Assembly (NCBI GenBank): GCA_905234075.1
Contig: CAJOGI010000011.1
Coordinates: 1-40,690 of the forward strand
Source of the DNA: an uncultured Synergistales bacterium
GTDB lineage: Bacteria > Synergistota > Synergistia > Synergistales > Aminobacteriaceae
DNA: 40,690 nucleotides
Reading direction: 5' to 3'
Shown here: piece after piece, positions 39,398-40,690 of the stretch
Position numbering within the stretch: position 1 is the stretch's first letter
How the letters are laid out: each line of letters begins with the position of its first letter
Position numbers and translations under genes: made by a program
The notes under the pieces: model-generated
Seen by the model: only the letters and a program-made list of their open reading frames with translations
The model's database searches: none
What the model was told of the DNA's origin: nothing

Positions 39398-40690
39398 TTA
39401 GCACGCTGAAATATTTACGCGGCCTTTTCTAATGTCAACGTAGCCCTGATCCGTTATGCGCAGTTCCGGAATTACGCTGAGGCACAGGAAAGACATAGTC
39501 ATGAACGGGTGATGAATTTTCACTCCTAGTTCTTCAGCGGCGTTTTCAAGTTTTGTGAGTTCAGCAGCAATTTTTTCGGGGTTAAGATAACTCATGAGAC
39601 CGCCGACGGGAAGAGCCAGCGACGCTTTAACTTTATCCTTCTCAACAACGACGAGACCACCTCGAATATCAGCAAGAGCCTTCAGAGCAGTTATGATCGA
39701 TTCGTCATCAGCTCCGGCGACGACAAAATTATGAGCGTCATGAGCGACTGACGAGCCTATCGCACCGCGTGCAACTCCGAGCCCTTTCACGAAGCCCACG
39801 CCGAATTTTCCTGTGTCTCTGTGTCTTTCAAGAACTACGATTTTTGCAACGTCGTTTTCATGGTCCTGAACGACAAAACCGTCTTTAACTTTCGGCTCAA
39901 GCTGAAGGGTCTGTGTTATGACGCTCCCCTGAGAAACTCCGATGACGTTAATTAATTTTGACTCGTGCCTGACTTTTATCTGCCCGGCTGAAGGAATTTT
40001 TTTCACTTTGATTTTTATTGCGGGTGCGAGGTGTTCATATTCAGACGCACTGAAGACATTTTCATCTCTGACAATTTGTCTGCCGTTCTTCCAGACGTAT
40101 TCAACTCTGAAATCTTCGTCCATTACGTCGCTGTCGAGCAGAGAGAAGTCCGCGATTTTTCCCGGCGCGACCGCGCCCCTGTCCCAGAGCCTGAAATACT
40201 CCGCAGGGCTTAATGTTACCATTCGCAACGCTATAAACGGATTAATGCCCTCTTTAATCATTATGCGCATCTTCTCGTCCATGTGTCCGCGCTCGTGAAT
40301 ATAACGTGCTGTTAAGTCATCGCTTACTATCATGCAGCGTGCGGCGTTGAGGGGATTTTCGCGAATGACGGGCAAAAGAGCTTTGAGGTTAGGGAACGAC
40401 GCTCCCTCGCGTATTTGAATCCACATTCCGCGCTTTAATTTTTCCCGTGCTTCGTCCGGGTCAATGCACTCATGGTCGGACGATACGCCCGAAGCTAAAT
40501 AAGCGTTGAGAGCTTTTCCGGCCACTCCGGGCGCGTGCCCCGTCAAAGGTACATCACCGGCGGCAATAATTTTTCCCCAGACTTCAGGATCTCCGGCAAT
40601 GACCGCAGGAAAGTTCATCATCTCGCCCAAGTGCTGAGTATATTTTTTCTCAAACATTAATTTTATTGCCGTCATGTCGAGTTCGTCATA
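39398..40690 (-). CDS. ade: Adenine deaminase, N-terminus cut by window edge
   Basis: C-terminal ~430 residues of an adenine deaminase (amidohydrolase that converts adenine to hypoxanthine with release of ammonia). Visible segments include GHAPGV, SSDHECI (metal/active site), IREGASFPNLKALLP, FRLWDRGAVAPGKIADF, VAHDAHNFVVAGAD, LALPVGGLMSYL and the Ade C-terminal closing HHPFMTMSFLCLSVIPELRITD. The reading frame is open through the window's end (continuing before an internal Met at 40675), so the true start lies beyond 40690. It complements PNP in purine salvage. Confidence 0.92.
   Translation of the reverse strand, partial: YDELDMTAIKLMFEKKYTQHLGEMMNFPAVIAGDPEVWGKIIAAGDVPLTGHAPGVAGKALNAYLASGVSSDHECIDPDEAREKLKRGMWIQIREGASFPNLKALLPVIRENPLNAARCMIVSDDLTARYIHERGHMDEKMRIMIKEGINPFIALRMVTLSPAEYFRLWDRGAVAPGKIADFSLLDSDVMDEDFRVEYVWKNGRQIVRDENVFSASEYEHLAPAIKIKVKKIPSAGQIKVRHESKLINVIGVSQGSVITQTLQLEPKVKDGFVVQDHENDVAKIVVLERHRDTGKFGVGFVKGLGVARGAIGSSVAHDAHNFVVAGADDESIITALKALADIRGGLVVVEKDKVKASLALPVGGLMSYLNPEKIAAELTKLENAAEELGVKIHHPFMTMSFLCLSVIPELRITDQGYVDIRKGRVNISAC

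Overview
The window comes from a moderately AT-rich, densely coded anaerobic bacterium. Three things suggest a Synergistota-like or related diderm anaerobe: the ylxM-ffh-rpsP-khpA-trmD-rplS order with trmD fused to a second SPOUT domain, the flhA-flhF-flhG-cheB-cheA-cheC-cheD-fliA-fapA block, and an Nfn-type electron-bifurcating pair. The phylum is an inference from gene content and was not tested by phylogeny.

Layout. 1-1.7 kb: three tandem type IV pilin-like genes, the third broken by two frameshifts, ending in a strong terminator. 1.7-5.0 kb (minus): a CobW-type GTPase, an NADP-type secondary alcohol dehydrogenase and NagA. 5.0-5.5 kb: a gene-poor stretch with heptameric repeats and large hairpins. 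5.5-8.6 kb (minus): a DUF2157 membrane protein and metG. 8.7-14.4 kb (plus): ylxM, ffh, rpsP, khpA, trmD (apparent ATT start, fused second domain, no rimM before it), rplS and mutL. 14.4-15.6 kb (minus): galK. 15.6-27.5 kb (minus): a flagellar and chemotaxis operon, transcribed flhA to fapA plus a small Lys-rich protein, without cheW. 27.7-28.9 kb (plus): two membrane-anchored proteins of PilO/GspM and PilP/GspC type. 28.9-31.6 kb (minus): a DUF362 protein followed by two ADP-ribosylglycohydrolase paralogs, one of which has lost its metal-binding motifs; tRNA-Arg(CCG) lies upstream. 31.8-32.1 kb: a decayed ankyrin-repeat gene. 32.3-34.7 kb (minus): NfnAB. 34.9-38.6 kb (plus): an Rpn/YhgA-type nuclease, purine nucleoside phosphorylase, a secreted M23 peptidase, tRNA-Leu(CAA), rpsT and an XRE regulator. 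38.6-40.7 kb (minus): a DUF533/TerB-like protein and an adenine deaminase cut by the window edge.

How the genes work together. The flagellar/chemotaxis operon carries export-gate, polar-placement (FlhF/FlhG), signalling (CheB/A/C/D) and sigma-28 functions, so control of flagellar number, tactic signalling and late gene expression are coupled. The 8.7-12.6 kb block is the protein-targeting and ribosome-maturation module. NfnAB, secondary alcohol dehydrogenase, NagA, GalK, PNP and adenine deaminase fit a fermentative anaerobe that scavenges amino sugars, galactose and purines.

The most notable unexplained signals are: a dispersed family of 7-bp tandem repeats (consensus TAGGAGG/TAGGAGT) that resemble Shine-Dalgarno sequences and appear to provide the ribosome binding site of at least two genes; the ATT start and degenerate second domain of trmD together with the missing rimM; a leaderless-looking consensus promoter at ylxM; the structured intergenic region at 5.3-5.5 kb; and the active/dead ADP-ribosylglycohydrolase pair. 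I did not find a clear-cut new defence or mobile system.
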